NCBI RefSeq assembly: GCF_018070025.1
Contig: NZ_JAGPYQ010000001.1
Coordinates: 2,046,001-2,110,000 of the forward strand
Source: Streptomyces liliiviolaceus
GTDB lineage: Bacteria > Actinomycetota > Actinomycetes > Streptomycetales > Streptomycetaceae
Length of the DNA: 64,000 nucleotides
Direction: 5' to 3'
The notes below the pieces were generated by a model. The model made no database searches, had not been told where the DNA came from, and worked only from the letters and a program-made list of their open reading frames with translations. The translations under genes and the position numbers were made by a program. The first letter of the stretch is position 1. Every line of letters begins with the position of its first letter. Positions 8,002 through 19,600 of the stretch are shown piece after piece.

Positions 8002-9342
8002 TTACGCCCCCAACAGGCTCTGCCCACAGACCCGCACCACCTGTCCATTGACCGCCCCGGACCCCGGACTCGCGAACCACGCCGTCGTCTCCGCGACATC
8101 CACCGGCAGCCCACCCTGGGAGAGGGAGTTCATCCGCCGCCCCGCCTCACGGATGAACAACGGCACCGCGGCCGTCATCCGCGTCTCGATGAAGCCGGGC
8201 GCGACGGCGTTCACGGTCACGCCGTACTCCGACAGCGCCCGCGGCCCGAGGGCTCGTACGAGCCCCACGATCCCCGCCTTGGACGCCGCGTAGTTCGTCT
8301 GGCCGGCGTTCCCCGCGATCCCGGCGATGGACGCGGTCGCCACGACCCGCCCGCCCGGCCGCAGCGTGCCGCCGGCCAGCAGCGCGTCGGTCGTGCGCAG
8401 CACACTGGCGAGGTTGACGTCGAGCACCGAACTCCACCGCTCGGCAGGCATGTTGACCAGCCGCCGGTCCCGCGTGATGCCCGCGTTGTGGACGAGGACG
8501 TCCAGCCCTTCGGGCAGCGCGTCGGCGATCCGCGCCCCCGCGTCGTCCGCGGTGATGTCCAGCGCGAGGGCGACCCCGCCGAGCCGTCCGGCGACCGCGG
8601 CCAGGTCGGCCTCCGCGGCGGGCACGTCCAGGCACACCACCCGCGCCCCGTCCCGCGCGAGCGTCGCGGCGACGGCCTCGCCGATCCCGCGCGCGGCCCC
8701 GGTGACCAGCGCGGTCCGCCCGGCGAGCGGCTTGCTCCAGTCCGCGGGCGCCCCCTTCTCGGCCTCACCGTCGCCGACCTCGATCACCTGCCCGCCGACG
8801 TACGCCGACCGGGGCGAGAGCAGGAACCGGAACGTCGACTCCGCGGCGCGCGCGTCCGTGAGCCGTACGAGGTTCACGGTCCTGCCCCGCCCGATCTCCT
8901 TGCCGAGGGACCGTACGAACCCTTCGAGGCCCTGCTGCACGGCGGCCTGGTGGTGGTCGGTGGGGTCCGGGGGCGAGCCGAGCACGACGATCCGCCCGCT
9001 GTCGGCGACCGACCGGACGACGGGGTGGAGCGCCGCGTGGACCTCGGAGAGGGTGTCGACGTCACGGACACCGGTGGCGTCGAGGACGACGGCGACCGGG
9101 TTCTCCGTGCTCAGGTCCAGCGCCGAGCCGGCCGGTACGAGGTCCAGGTCCAGCCCCGCGAGGGCGAGGACGGGTGCTAGGTCGAGGTCGGACTTGCCCG
9201 CCGTGAGATGCAGCAACCGGCCCTGCAGGGAGGGTTGTTCGGCGCTCCATCGCCTCAGCCGCGCCGGCTGGGGCAGGCCGAGCCGCCGGGTCAGGAAGCG
9301 GCCGGGCGAGGTGCCGGTGAGGCTCAGATAGCGGTCGGCCAT
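8002..9342 (-). CDS. fabG: 3-oxoacyl-ACP/CoA reductase, FabG4 type
   Basis: 446 residues, long for FabG, matching the high-molecular-weight FabG4 group. The N-terminal half is a degenerate Rossmann/flavodoxin-like domain. The C-terminal SDR domain starts near residue 208 with the cofactor loop VTGAARGIGEA and has HNAGITRDR and the catalytic TNYAASKAG (Tyr and Lys) near residues 355-365. It reduces 3-ketoacyl groups using NAD(P)H. It is divergent from a thiolase, sharing a promoter region with two palindromic sites, and belongs with the MaoC and acyl-CoA ligase genes in a fatty-acid module. Confidence 0.92.
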   Translation of the reverse strand: MADRYLSLTGTSPGRFLTRRLGLPQPARLRRWSAEQPSLQGRLLHLTAGKSDLDLAPVLALAGLDLDLVPAGSALDLSTENPVAVVLDATGVRDVDTLSEVHAALHPVVRSVADSGRIVVLGSPPDPTDHHQAAVQQGLEGFVRSLGKEIGRGRTVNLVRLTDARAAESTFRFLLSPRSAYVGGQVIEVGDGEAEKGAPADWSKPLAGRTALVTGAARGIGEAVAATLARDGARVVCLDVPAAEADLAAVAGRLGGVALALDITADDAGARIADALPEGLDVLVHNAGITRDRRLVNMPAERWSSVLDVNLASVLRTTDALLAGGTLRPGGRVVATASIAGIAGNAGQTNYAASKAGIVGLVRALGPRALSEYGVTVNAVAPGFIETRMTAAVPLFIREAGRRMNSLSQGGLPVDVAETTAWFASPGSGAVNGQVVRVCGQSLLGA

Positions 9343-9406
9343 GGTTCAGCTCCCAGCTCGGTCGGATGCGCTCGGGCGCAGGCTCGCGCGGGCGCCCACC
9401 CCATGC

Positions 9407-9435
9407 TTACTCTGGAGTAAGGTTACCCGAGGTAA
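9407..9435. promoter_or_regulatory. Two palindromic operators between fabG4 and thiolase
   Basis: TTACTCTGGAGTAA (9407-9420, arms TTACTC/GAGTAA) is followed two bases later by TTACCCGAGGTAA (9423-9435, arms TTACC/GGTAA). They share the TTACnC...GnGTAA form and lie between divergent genes, about 30 bp from the thiolase start. Probable binding sites of a TetR-type lipid regulator, perhaps the one at 6055; that link is inference. Confidence 0.72.
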
Positions 9436-9465
9436 TGCTACGTCACCGTGAGGGAGCAGGTCGAG

Positions 9466-10881
9466 ATGAGCCCCGTCGAACCCCGTCGCGAGCCCCGGCC
9501 GCTCCGCGCCGTCGGCCCCGCACCCGCATCCGGATCCGTCCCCGCAGCCGGATCCGGACCTGTCCCCGCACCTGGCCCCGCCCCCGCCTCCGCCGTCGGC
9601 CCCCTCCGTATGCCGGAGCCGCGCCGCGTCGCGGTCGTCGGCGGTACGCGCATCCCCTTCGCCCGCTCCGACGGCCCGTACGCCACCGCCTCGAACCAGG
9701 AGATGCTGGCTGCGGCCCTCGACGGTCTCGTGGACCGTTTCGGGCTCGAAGAGCCGGGCGCGGTGGGGGAGTTGGTGGCCGGCGCCGTTCTCAAGCACAG
9801 CCGCGACTTCAACCTCGCGCGCGAGACCGTGCTCGGTTCACGGCTCGACGCCCGCACCCCCGCGTACGACATCCAGCAGGCCTGCGGCACCGGCCTCCAG
9901 GCCGTCGTCGCGGCGGCCAACAAGATCATGCTCGGGCAGACCGAGTCCGCCGTCGCGGGCGGCGCGGACACGGCCAGCGACGCCCCGCTCGGCGTCAACG
10001 ACCAGCTGCGGCGCATCCTCCTGGAGGTCCGGCGCGCGAAGTCGGCGGGCGCCCGGCTGAAGGCGCTCGCCCGCGTCCGCCCCGGCCACCTGGTCCCGGA
10101 GATCCCGCGCAACGCGGAGCCGCGTACCGGACTGTCGATGGGGGAGCACGCGGCGGTCACCGCCCGGACGTTGGCCGTCACGCGCGAGGCGCAGGACGAA
10201 CTGGCGGCGGCCAGCCACCAGCGGCTCGCCGCCGCCTACGAACGCGGCTTCTTCGACGACCTGGTCGTGCCCTTCCGCGGGCTGGCGCGCGACCAGAACC
10301 TCCGGCCCGGCTCGACGGTCGCCAAACTGGCCACCCTGAAGCCCGTGTTCGGTGTCCAGGGCCCCGACCCCACCATGACGGCCGGTAATTCGACGCCCCT
10401 GACCGACGGCGCCGCCACCGTGCTCCTCGCGAGCGACGCGTGGGCTGCGGGGCGCGGCCTGACTCCTCTCGCGTACCTGACGGCGTACGAGACGGCGGCC
10501 GTCGACTTCGTGGCGGGGGACGTGGCCGGCGGCGCGGACGGGCTGCTCATGGCGCCTGCCCACGCGGTGCCGCGCATGCTGGAACGGGTCGGACTCGGCC
10601 TCGACGACTTCGACTTCGTCGAGGTGCACGAGGCGTTCGCGTCGCAGGTGCTCGCCACCCTGGCGGCCTGGGAGAAGCAGGGTCTCGGCCAGGTCGACCG
10701 GGCCCGGCTCAACGTGGCGGGCTCGTCACTGGCGACCGGCCACCCCTTCGCGGCCACCGGGGCGAGGATCGTGGCGACCCTGGCGAAGCTGCTCGCGGAG
10801 CGGCAGGGCCCCGGCCGCGGCCTGATCTCGATCTGCGCGGCGGGCGGCCAGGGCGTGACGGCGATCCTCGAACGCCCGTGA
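9466..10881 (+). CDS. Acetyl-CoA C-acyltransferase (thiolase, FadA/FadI type)
   Basis: 471 residues from ATG 9466. Cleaves or forms 3-ketoacyl-CoA in fatty-acid turnover. The nucleophilic cysteine is in QQACGTGLQAV near residue 142; the C-terminal catalytic His and Cys are in SSLATGHPFAATG and SICAAGGQG. The first 50 residues are an unusual low-complexity Ala/Pro/Ser/Gly stretch before the thiolase fold begins at PRRVAVVGGTRIPFARS. GTG 9448 is an alternative start, but AGGGAG at 9451-9456 is well placed for ATG 9466. Divergent from fabG4 with shared operators. Confidence 0.92.
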   Translation: MSPVEPRREPRPLRAVGPAPASGSVPAAGSGPVPAPGPAPASAVGPLRMPEPRRVAVVGGTRIPFARSDGPYATASNQEMLAAALDGLVDRFGLEEPGAVGELVAGAVLKHSRDFNLARETVLGSRLDARTPAYDIQQACGTGLQAVVAAANKIMLGQTESAVAGGADTASDAPLGVNDQLRRILLEVRRAKSAGARLKALARVRPGHLVPEIPRNAEPRTGLSMGEHAAVTARTLAVTREAQDELAAASHQRLAAAYERGFFDDLVVPFRGLARDQNLRPGSTVAKLATLKPVFGVQGPDPTMTAGNSTPLTDGAATVLLASDAWAAGRGLTPLAYLTAYETAAVDFVAGDVAGGADGLLMAPAHAVPRMLERVGLGLDDFDFVEVHEAFASQVLATLAAWEKQGLGQVDRARLNVAGSSLATGHPFAATGARIVATLAKLLAERQGPGRGLISICAAGGQGVTAILERP

Positions 10882-11016
10882 CCAGGCGGGGCGCGCGACC
10901 CTCCGCGCGATTCGCGCGCCCCGCCCCCGTGCGCCCAGCCCCCGTGCGACGCCCCTCCATGCCCACACCTTCGGCAAAAGATGAACAGCCGTCCGAACGC
11001 GCACCAACCTCTCACT

Positions 11017-11030
11017 CTTGTGCACACAAG
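11017..11030. promoter_or_regulatory. Inverted repeat upstream of acyl-CoA ligase
   Basis: CTTGTG-CA-CACAAG, a perfect 6-bp inverted repeat about 75 bp before the ligase start. Its arms resemble the CACAAC/GTTGTG repeat before the MaoC gene but are not the same. Possible operator. Confidence 0.3.
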
Positions 11031-11104
11031 CCCCCCAGTTTCCAGGGTGAACCTGCCCCTTCACGGGTCCGTAATGGGAGCAGTACGAGAGTAAGGAGCC
11101 GCCC

Positions 11105-13021
11105 GTGTCCCGCGATCCCTCATCCCGCCCCCAGCCCGCACTACCGGAACCCGAGGTCAGGCGGCTGGACGGGGTCGTACGAGAGGTCTCGGTCCCGCCG
11201 CTGATCCTGCCCGTGACACACGGCTCGCTCGCGGACATCCCGTTCGACAACGCGGACCAGGTGCCGAACGACCCGGTGCTCAGCCGCAAGGGCCCCGACG
11301 GCCGCTGGCAGGACGTCACGGCGGCCGAGTTCGCCGACCAGGTGCTCGCCGTCGCCAAGGGGCTGATCGCCGAGGGCCTGATGCCCGGCGACCGGCTCGC
11401 GATCATGGCGCGTACGACGTACGAGTGGACGCTGCTGGACTTCGCCGCGTGGGCCGCGGGCCTGGTGACCGTCCCCGTCTACCCGACCTCGTCCGTCTTC
11501 CAGACGCGCTGGATCCTCCAGGACTCGGGCGCGGTGGCGATCGCCGTCGAGCATGTGTCGCAGGCCGCCGCGCTCGGCCCCGAACGCGACCGGCTGCCCG
11601 ACGTCCAGCACGTGTGGATCTTCGAGAAGGGGCACACGGACCGGCTCGCCGAGCTGGGCCGGGGCGTCCCCGACCAGGAGGTCGCCGTACGCCGCGGGGT
11701 ACTCGGCCCCGACTCGCTCGCGACGGTCATGTACACCTCCGGCACCACCGGGCGCCCCAAGGGCTGCGCGCTGACCCACGGCAACTTCTTCGCCGAGGTC
11801 GACAACGCCGTCGAACTGCTCCACCCCGTCTTCAAGTCCACCTTCAAGGAGCCCGCGTCCACGCTCCTCTACCTCCCGCTGTCGCACGTCTTCGGCCGGA
11901 TGGTCGCCGTCGCCTGCATGCGCGCCCGGGTACGCCTGGGCCATGCGCCGAGCATCCGTACGGAGGAACTGCTCACGGACCTCGCGGGGTTCGCCCCGAC
12001 CTTCCTGCTGGCCATCCCGTACGTCCTGGAGAAGGTCTACAACAGCGGCCGCGCGACCGCCGAGAGGATGGGCCGCGCCGCCTCCTTCGACCGCGCCGCC
12101 CGGGTGGCCCGCGGCTACGGGGAGGCGCTGGAGGCCCAGCAGCACGGCACCGGCTCCGGGCCGAGCGCGAAACTCAGAGCGGCCCGCGCCCTCTACGACC
12201 CCCTCGTCTACCGCCGTATCCGCGCGGCCCTCGGCGGCAAGGTCCGCCAGGTGGTCTGCGGCGGCTCCCCCCTCGGCCGCCGCCTCGCCTCCTTCTACGC
12301 GGGCGCCGGCATCCAGGTGTACGAGGGCTACGGCCTGACCGAGACGACGGCCGCGGCGACCCTCACCTACCCGCACCGGCCGCGTCTGGGCACGGTCGGC
12401 TGGCCGCTGCCCGGCACCCGGGTGCGGATAGCCCAGGACGGCGAGATCCTGCTGAACGGCAACCAGGTGTTCCGCGGCTACTGGGACCCGCAGGCGGGCG
12501 GACTGGTCCCGGCCGCCCAGGACGGCTGGTTCGCCACCGGCGACATCGGTGAGCTGGACGACGACGGCTACCTCACGATCACCGGCCGCAAGAGGGACAT
12601 CCTGATCACCACCAGCGGCAAGAACGTCGCGCCCGCGCCGCTGGAGGACTGGCTCCGCGCGCATCCCCTCATCAGCCAGTGCGTCGTCATCGGCGACAAC
12701 CGCCCGTACATCACCGCGCTGGTCACCCTGGACGGCGAGGGCATGGCCCACTGGTGCCGGATGACCGGCAGGGCGGAGGTCCCGCCGGCCACGCTGGTCA
12801 CCGACCCCGATCTGCTCACCGTCCTGCAGCGGGCGATCGACGACGCCAACCGCCTGGTCTCCCGCGCGGAATCGATCCGCCGCTTCACCGTCCTGCCCCT
12901 CAACTTCACGGAGACGGCCGGCCATCTGACCCCGACGATGAAACTGCGCCGGGCGGTGGTGACCCGGGAGTTCGCCGGGGAGATCGAGACGATGTACGAC
13001 GGGGCACTCGGCAGCGAGTAG
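11105..13021 (+). CDS. Long-chain fatty-acid-CoA ligase (AMP-forming)
   Basis: 638-residue ANL-superfamily enzyme that activates fatty acids to acyl-CoA through acyl-AMP. The AMP-binding P-loop YTSGTTGRPKG is near residues 203-213, then the GYGLTETTA motif near 411, the TGDIGELDDDGYL motif near 478 and the hinge/C-terminal lysine region TSGKNVAPAPLEDWL near 503. Length and order match the FadD15/FAA1 type. GTG 11105 follows AAGGAG at the right spacing. It forms a lipid module with the reductase, hydratase and thiolase genes upstream, and ends at a strong hairpin. Confidence 0.93.
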   Translation: MSRDPSSRPQPALPEPEVRRLDGVVREVSVPPLILPVTHGSLADIPFDNADQVPNDPVLSRKGPDGRWQDVTAAEFADQVLAVAKGLIAEGLMPGDRLAIMARTTYEWTLLDFAAWAAGLVTVPVYPTSSVFQTRWILQDSGAVAIAVEHVSQAAALGPERDRLPDVQHVWIFEKGHTDRLAELGRGVPDQEVAVRRGVLGPDSLATVMYTSGTTGRPKGCALTHGNFFAEVDNAVELLHPVFKSTFKEPASTLLYLPLSHVFGRMVAVACMRARVRLGHAPSIRTEELLTDLAGFAPTFLLAIPYVLEKVYNSGRATAERMGRAASFDRAARVARGYGEALEAQQHGTGSGPSAKLRAARALYDPLVYRRIRAALGGKVRQVVCGGSPLGRRLASFYAGAGIQVYEGYGLTETTAAATLTYPHRPRLGTVGWPLPGTRVRIAQDGEILLNGNQVFRGYWDPQAGGLVPAAQDGWFATGDIGELDDDGYLTITGRKRDILITTSGKNVAPAPLEDWLRAHPLISQCVVIGDNRPYITALVTLDGEGMAHWCRMTGRAEVPPATLVTDPDLLTVLQRAIDDANRLVSRAESIRRFTVLPLNFTETAGHLTPTMKLRRAVVTREFAGEIETMYDGALGSE

Positions 13022-13060
13022 CCGGCAGGGAGGAAACGGGGGAGCGCGGGGGAAAAAGGC

Positions 13061-13093
13061 AGGAGCCCCTTCACCTGACGGTGTGGGGCTCCT
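13061..13093. terminator. Bidirectional terminator between acyl-CoA ligase and cold-shock gene
   Basis: AGGAGCCCC - TTCACCTGACGGTGT - GGGGCTCCT: a perfect 9-bp stem whose loop has a second inner stem (CACC/GGTG). It lies between two convergent genes. Confidence 0.85.
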
Positions 13094-13157
13094 TGGGTCT
13101 TGCTTCTAGTTCCGGATCAGAGTGCCGGGCTCGCGGAGCCCGGACTCAGCCGAAGGA

Positions 13158-13361
13158 TCAGACGGGGGTGACGTTCTCCGCCTGCGGGCCCTTCGGACCC
13201 TGGGTCACGTCGAAGGTAACCGCCTGGTTCTCTTCGAGGGAGCGGAATCCGCTCGCGTTGATCGCGGAGTAGTGGACGAAGACGTCCGGGCCGCCGCCTT
13301 CCTGGGCGATGAAACCAAAGCCCTTTTCGGCGTTGAACCACTTCACGGTTCCGGTAGCCAT
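13158..13361 (-). CDS. Cold-shock protein, CspA family
   Basis: 67-residue single-domain nucleic-acid chaperone. The RNA-binding motifs are intact: [15 protein letters not shown] (RNP1-like) and DVFVHYSAI (RNP2). The start is ATG 13361, preceded by GGAGGG; the frame is open upstream, but the conserved family starts at [11 protein letters not shown] leader of up to about 370 bp, with A/T-rich repeats and a hairpin, precedes it, as is common for temperature-regulated csp genes. It ends at a hairpin shared with the ligase gene. Confidence 0.95.
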   Translation of the reverse strand: MATGTVKWFNAEKGFGFIAQEGGGPDVFVHYSAINASGFRSLEENQAVTFDVTQGPKGPQAENVTPV

Positions 13362-14614
<1,253 letters not shown>

Positions 14615-14763
14615 GCTGCCTGGCCCTGAGTGCGCGGGGCGTGCGGCACTACCCTGCAGGAGTGCGTGCGGCTCGTCCGGGGGACGACACCCGGGGACGA
14701 CGGACAGACGCACACGGGTTTACGGGGCCATGGGTCCACGGGGGACGGGGGAGGTGCGGGCGC

Positions 14764-16563
14764 ATGCGGCCGCTCGATGTCGATGAACCCACGGTGGTGG
14801 GGCCCTACCGGCTGCTCGGCCGGCTCGGCTCCGGCGGGATGGGCCGCGTCTATCTGGGCCGCAGCGCGGGCGGCCGTACCGTCGCGGTCAAGATCGTGCA
14901 CCCGCATTTCGCGCTCGACGAGGAGTTCCGCGCCCGGTTCCGCCGCGAGGTGGAGGCGGCGCGGCGGGTGGGCGGCGCGTACACGGCCCCGGTCCTGGAC
15001 GCCGACCCGGACGCCCGGATCCCGTGGGTGGCGACCGGTTACGCCGCCGGCCCCACACTGACCGCCGCGGTCACCGACAACGGCGCCCTCGCGGACCACT
15101 CGGTACGCGTCCTCGGCGCCGGCCTCGCCGAGGCGCTGACCGCCGTGCACGGCCTGGGCCTGGTCCACCGCGACGTCAAACCGTCGAACGTGCTGCTGAC
15201 CCTCGACGGCCCCCTCCTCATCGACTTCGGCATCGCCCGCGCGACCGACGGCACGGCGTCCCTCACCTCGACGGGCGTCTCCATCGGCTCGCCCGGCTAC
15301 ATGTCGCCCGAGCAGATCCTCGGCAAGGGTGTCACCGGCGCGGCCGACGTCTTCTCCCTCGGCGCGGTGCTGGCGTACGCGGCGACGGGCTCGTCCCCGT
15401 TCCCCGGCGACTCCTCGGCCGCACTGCTCTACAAGGTGGTCCACGAGGAGCCCGAACTGGGCGCGCTGTCCGGCGCGTTGCGGGAGACGGTGGCCGGCTG
15501 CCTCGCCAAGGACCCGTCGGCCCGCCCCTCCCCGGCGGACCTCGCGACCGCACTGGCCCCTCAGGGCGCGGCCCGGCTGGTGGCGGCGGGATGGCTGCCG
15601 GGCCCCTTGGTGGAACAGGTCAGCCGCAGCGCCGTACGCCTGCTGAACCTGGAGGTGGCGGAGGGGGCGGCGGAGGGGGCGCCTTCGGGGGTGGTGGACT
15701 TCAGCAGGCCTTCGGTGGACAGCGCTTCGGAGGACGGTCCTTCGGCGGCCGGGGCACCCGAGGCACCCGAGGTGCCTGGGGTCTTCGGCCCGCCGGACCC
15801 CTCGTACGCGTCCTACTCGCCCTCGCCCTCCCCGTACTCGCCTTACGTCCCCGGTTCCCACAACGGGCCGCACACCCCGTACCCGGGCGCCGCCTCCACG
15901 TACGTACCGGAGCCGCGGGACGCCCCCGCTCCCGCCGCCGCTCCCGGCAAGGTGTCCGTCAGTGTGGCCGCGACCTCCGTGCCGGGGGCGGGCGGCCGGG
16001 GACGCAGGCTGAGCTGCACGGTCGCGCTCGCGGTGGCCGGTGCGCTGGCGGCGGTGACGTTCGGCTCGGTGTTCGTGTTCGACCTGCTGCCGGGCAGCGG
16101 CTCGGACGACACCAGCGACGCGGGGCCCGCCGGGACACCGCCCACGGCCAGCGCCGGGCCCTCGGCCGGGCGCAGCGCCGGCCCCAGCGGCAGCCCCACC
16201 ACCGGTGAGGGCGCGATCCCGACGTCGTACCTCGGCACCTGGGAAGGCGACGGCTACGCCCTCGACGGGAAACTCCCCATGGGCACGTTCCGGGTGACGG
16301 TCGGCCAGGCGGCGAAGGGCGACCGGCTCGGCACGTTCCGCCAGACCGACCTCATCGGCGGCACCTGCGACACCGACCTCTACCTCAAGAAGGTGGCGGC
16401 CGGACAGCTGATCGCCACGAGCGTGGCCAAGCCGTCCACCACGTCCGAGTGCACGACGGGCCGCCACGAGGTCCGCCTGATCCCGGTCGGCGACGACCTG
16501 CGCTACGAGACGGACAACGCGGACGCGGGCGATCCGGTGGCTCGGATGTCGAAGGTGGGGTAG
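14764..16563 (+). CDS. Transmembrane Ser/Thr protein kinase (Hanks type)
   Basis: 599 residues from ATG 14764, chosen because the kinase fold starts about 12 residues later. The N-terminal kinase domain (about 1-280) has the glycine loop GSGGMGRVYLG, the ATP-binding Lys in TVAVKIV, catalytic HRDVKPSN near residue 135, DFG near 156 and the GSPGYMSPEQ activation-loop end. A Pro/Ser/Tyr-rich linker (about 315-400) leads to one transmembrane helix (VALAVAGALAAVTFGSVFVF, about 420-440). An extracellular 140-residue domain with two cysteines follows. No PASTA repeats. It is convergent with the FHA-containing eccC gene, a plausible phospho-signalling pair. Confidence 0.93.
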   Translation: MRPLDVDEPTVVGPYRLLGRLGSGGMGRVYLGRSAGGRTVAVKIVHPHFALDEEFRARFRREVEAARRVGGAYTAPVLDADPDARIPWVATGYAAGPTLTAAVTDNGALADHSVRVLGAGLAEALTAVHGLGLVHRDVKPSNVLLTLDGPLLIDFGIARATDGTASLTSTGVSIGSPGYMSPEQILGKGVTGAADVFSLGAVLAYAATGSSPFPGDSSAALLYKVVHEEPELGALSGALRETVAGCLAKDPSARPSPADLATALAPQGAARLVAAGWLPGPLVEQVSRSAVRLLNLEVAEGAAEGAPSGVVDFSRPSVDSASEDGPSAAGAPEAPEVPGVFGPPDPSYASYSPSPSPYSPYVPGSHNGPHTPYPGAASTYVPEPRDAPAPAAAPGKVSVSVAATSVPGAGGRGRRLSCTVALAVAGALAAVTFGSVFVFDLLPGSGSDDTSDAGPAGTPPTASAGPSAGRSAGPSGSPTTGEGAIPTSYLGTWEGDGYALDGKLPMGTFRVTVGQAAKGDRLGTFRQTDLIGGTCDTDLYLKKVAAGQLIATSVAKPSTTSECTTGRHEVRLIPVGDDLRYETDNADAGDPVARMSKVG

Positions 16564-16577
16564 CGGGGGCGGCTGAA

Positions 16578-16631
16578 ACGGCGGTGGGCCGGAGCGGTGT
16601 CCTGTGCGACACCCCTCCGGCCCACCGCCGT
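16578..16631. terminator. Long bidirectional terminator between kinase and eccC
   Basis: ACGGCGGTGGGCCGGAG and CTCCGGCCCACCGCCGT pair almost perfectly. An inner GGTGTC/GACACC stem extends the hairpin and leaves the 6-base loop CTGTGC. It separates two convergent genes. Confidence 0.9.
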
Positions 16632-16648
16632 CTCCGGCCACCCGTCGT

Positions 16649-19600
16649 CTACAGCGGCACGGTGACCGTGATCGTCTCGCCGTTGCCCAGGTGCAGCATG
16701 CCCTTGCCGGGGGTGACCGGGCCGCCGACCATGCTGCGGGTCGTCCGGATGCCGATCAGTTCACCGGCGCCGGAGTCCTGCGGGGAGAGCAGCAGGCCGC
16801 GGCGGCCCTTCTTGGCCTCGACCTGCCAGCCGGAGAAGCCGCTGCACACCTCCTCCTCGTCACCGCCGATGACCAGCGCGAGGCCGCGGTCGGCGCCGCG
16901 CTGGACGAGCCGCTTCAGCTCGCGCTCGCAGTCCGCGTCCTCCAGGACCTCGCCGTCGTCGACGATGAGCACGACGGGCTCCTCGGGGCTCGCCGACTCG
17001 ATCGCCTCGTTGAAGTCGTCGCTCTCGATGTCGTCGTCGGTGAAGACCTTCAACACGCCGTCCTGGCCGTCGAGTTCGCGCAGCGGGGACGGGCGCGGGG
17101 CCGCGATGACGAGCCGTACGCCCTGGAGGAGGTACGAGCGGGCGAGGTTCAACAGGGCCGTGCTGCGGCCGGACTTCGCCGGGCCCGCGACGACGAACGT
17201 CGGTACGCCCTGTGAGAGGTCCGGGCCGAACGCCATGATGTCGTCGCCGCCGATGCCCGCCAGACCCCACAGCCTGGACCGGGCGACCGCCGGATCCCGC
17301 ATCTCCCAGGCCTCGGCGAAACCGATCCGGGAGGGCAGCGAGTCCACCCTGAACGGCCGTCGCGCACGCGGCACTTCGGTGTCCCGGGCCGTGGCCGCCT
17401 CACCGATCGTGGCGAGCGCGGCGGCCTGCCCCTGACCGCTCACGTCGTCGGAGAGCAGCGCGAACTGCGTCTCGATGGCCGACTCGTTCTTGAAGCCGCG
17501 GCCGGGCGGGATCTCCTCCGGCACCTTGCGCGCGTTGATGCCGAGCATCGTGAAGTCGGAACGGTCGGCGAGCCGCAGACCGTACTTCTCCTCGGTGAGC
17601 GAGGCCATCCGGCCGAGCAGCACCTGCCGGTCACCGGTGACGACGAGGTGGATGCCGACGCTCGCGCCCTCGCGCATCATCGTCTGCAACTCGTCGGTCA
17701 GCTCACCGTGGTTGTACTCGCCGAGCGTCGGCAGCCAGCCCTCCCACCGGTCGAGCAGCACGACGACGTGCGGCAGCCGCTCCTCCTCGGTGACGGACGC
17801 CCGCTGTTCGCCGATGTCGGCGAACCCCTTGTCGGACAGCAGGTCCTGACGCCGGGTCAGCTCGCCCTTGAGGCGGGTGATCAGCCGTACGGCCCGCTCC
17901 GTCTGGTTGCGCGCGACGACGGCTCCGCAGTGCGGCAGCCGCGTCAGGGCGTTGAGGGCGCCGTTGCCGCAGTCGATGCCGTAGAGGTGCACGTCCGCCG
18001 AGGAGTGCGTACGGGCGATCGAGCCGGCCAGGGTCCGCAGGATCTGCGAACGGCCGCTGCGGGGCGCGCCGCCCACGATGAGATGCCCGAAGGAGGAGAA
18101 GTCGACGACGACAGGGCGGCGGGCCTGGTCGGCGGGGATGTCCTCGACGCCGTACGGGGCCGGGGGGAGCTTCCCCGGTGCGAGCGCCGCGGCGGCGGGC
18201 ACCTCGACCTCGTCGAGCAGCAGCGTCTCGGAGAGCGCGGGCAGCCAGGGGCTGTGCTGCGAGGGGATGCCGAGCGAGCGGTTGGCGTCCCGGACGGCGT
18301 CGACGAGCACCTTGAGGTCGGTGATCTCCTCTTCCTCCCGCGCCTCGACCTTGGGCTTGACCAGCGCGGCCCGTCCCAGGTCCGCCCACTCCAGCGGGCC
18401 CGCCCAGGGCGCGAGGAGCCGGGGGTCGGCGGCTCCGGGCCGCCGGCCGCCGACCCGTCCGGACTGGAAGGGCACGAGCGAGGCGTGGCCGAGCCGGACG
18501 TACGCGCGGCCGGGCGTGTTCTTGGAGATGTGTCCGGCCTCGGGGGAGTCGATGACGTCGCTCGACTCGCCGCCGTCCGTGACGCGCAGCGCGATACGGA
18601 GGTTGGTGTTGGCGCGGATCTCAGGGGAGACGACACCGCTCGGCCGCTGGGTGGCGAGCAGCAGGTGGATGCCGAGCGAACGGCCCCGCTGAGCGATGTT
18701 GACGAGCCCCGTCACGAAGTCGGGCAGATCGCGCACCATCGAGGCGAACTCGTCGATGACGATGAGCAGACGCGGCAGCGGCCGGTGGGACGGCTCCCGG
18801 CGTACGAGGTCCTGGTAGTCCTCGATGTCCTTGGCGTCGGCGGCCGCCAGGATGTGCTCGCGGCGGTGCAGTTCGGCGCCGAGGGACTCCAGCGCGCGCT
18901 CGACGAGGTGGGCGTCGAGGTCGGTGACCATGCCGACGGTGTGCGGCAGGTTGACGCAGTCCTTGAAGGCCGCGCCGCCCTTGTAGTCGACGAGGACGAA
19001 CGTCATGTTCTCCGGCGTGTTGGCCACGGCGAGGGCCGCCACGATGGTCTGCAGCAGCTCCGACTTTCCGGAACCGGTCGTACCGGCGATCAGGCCGTGC
19101 GGCCCGTCCCGCCGGATGTCGATGCCGAAGGGTCCGTCGTACGACTCACCGACGACGGCCATCGTCGACTGCCCGCCCATGCGCCAGCGTGCGGCGACCG
19201 CGTCGCTCGTCGGCGGCTCCAGCTGGAGGACGTCGAGCAGCCGGCTGGAGCCGGGCAGCGCCGAGTCCTCCGTCTCGCCGCTGATGTCCCGGATGGGGGA
19301 CAGGGCGCGGGACAGGCGCGCGCACCAGGCGGACGACACGAAGTCCGGCCGTACGTTCCTGACCCGGGCGGTGCCTGTCTGCTCGACGCGCAGCCGCAGT
19401 TCGAGCGGCTTCTCCTCGCCCTCCTGCCGGTCGTCGGCCTCGGCGGTGTGCCAGGCCTGGAAGGAGGGGAAGCCACCTGGGCCCGCCTGATAGCCGAGGC
19501 CGGCCGGGGCGGCCGGGACGCCCCCGGAGGCGCCGCGGTCCTGCGACTTCTCCCGTTCCCTGGGCTTCGGTTCGGCGATGACGATGGCCTGGCACTCGCC

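Noticed and set aside
7484..8293. Open frames through 7.7-8.0 kb
   Set aside because: They consist of translations of the 20-bp repeat array and carry no domain.
9448..9468. GTG 9448 as thiolase start
   Set aside because: ATG 9466 has a better placed AGGGAG; the first start stays possible.
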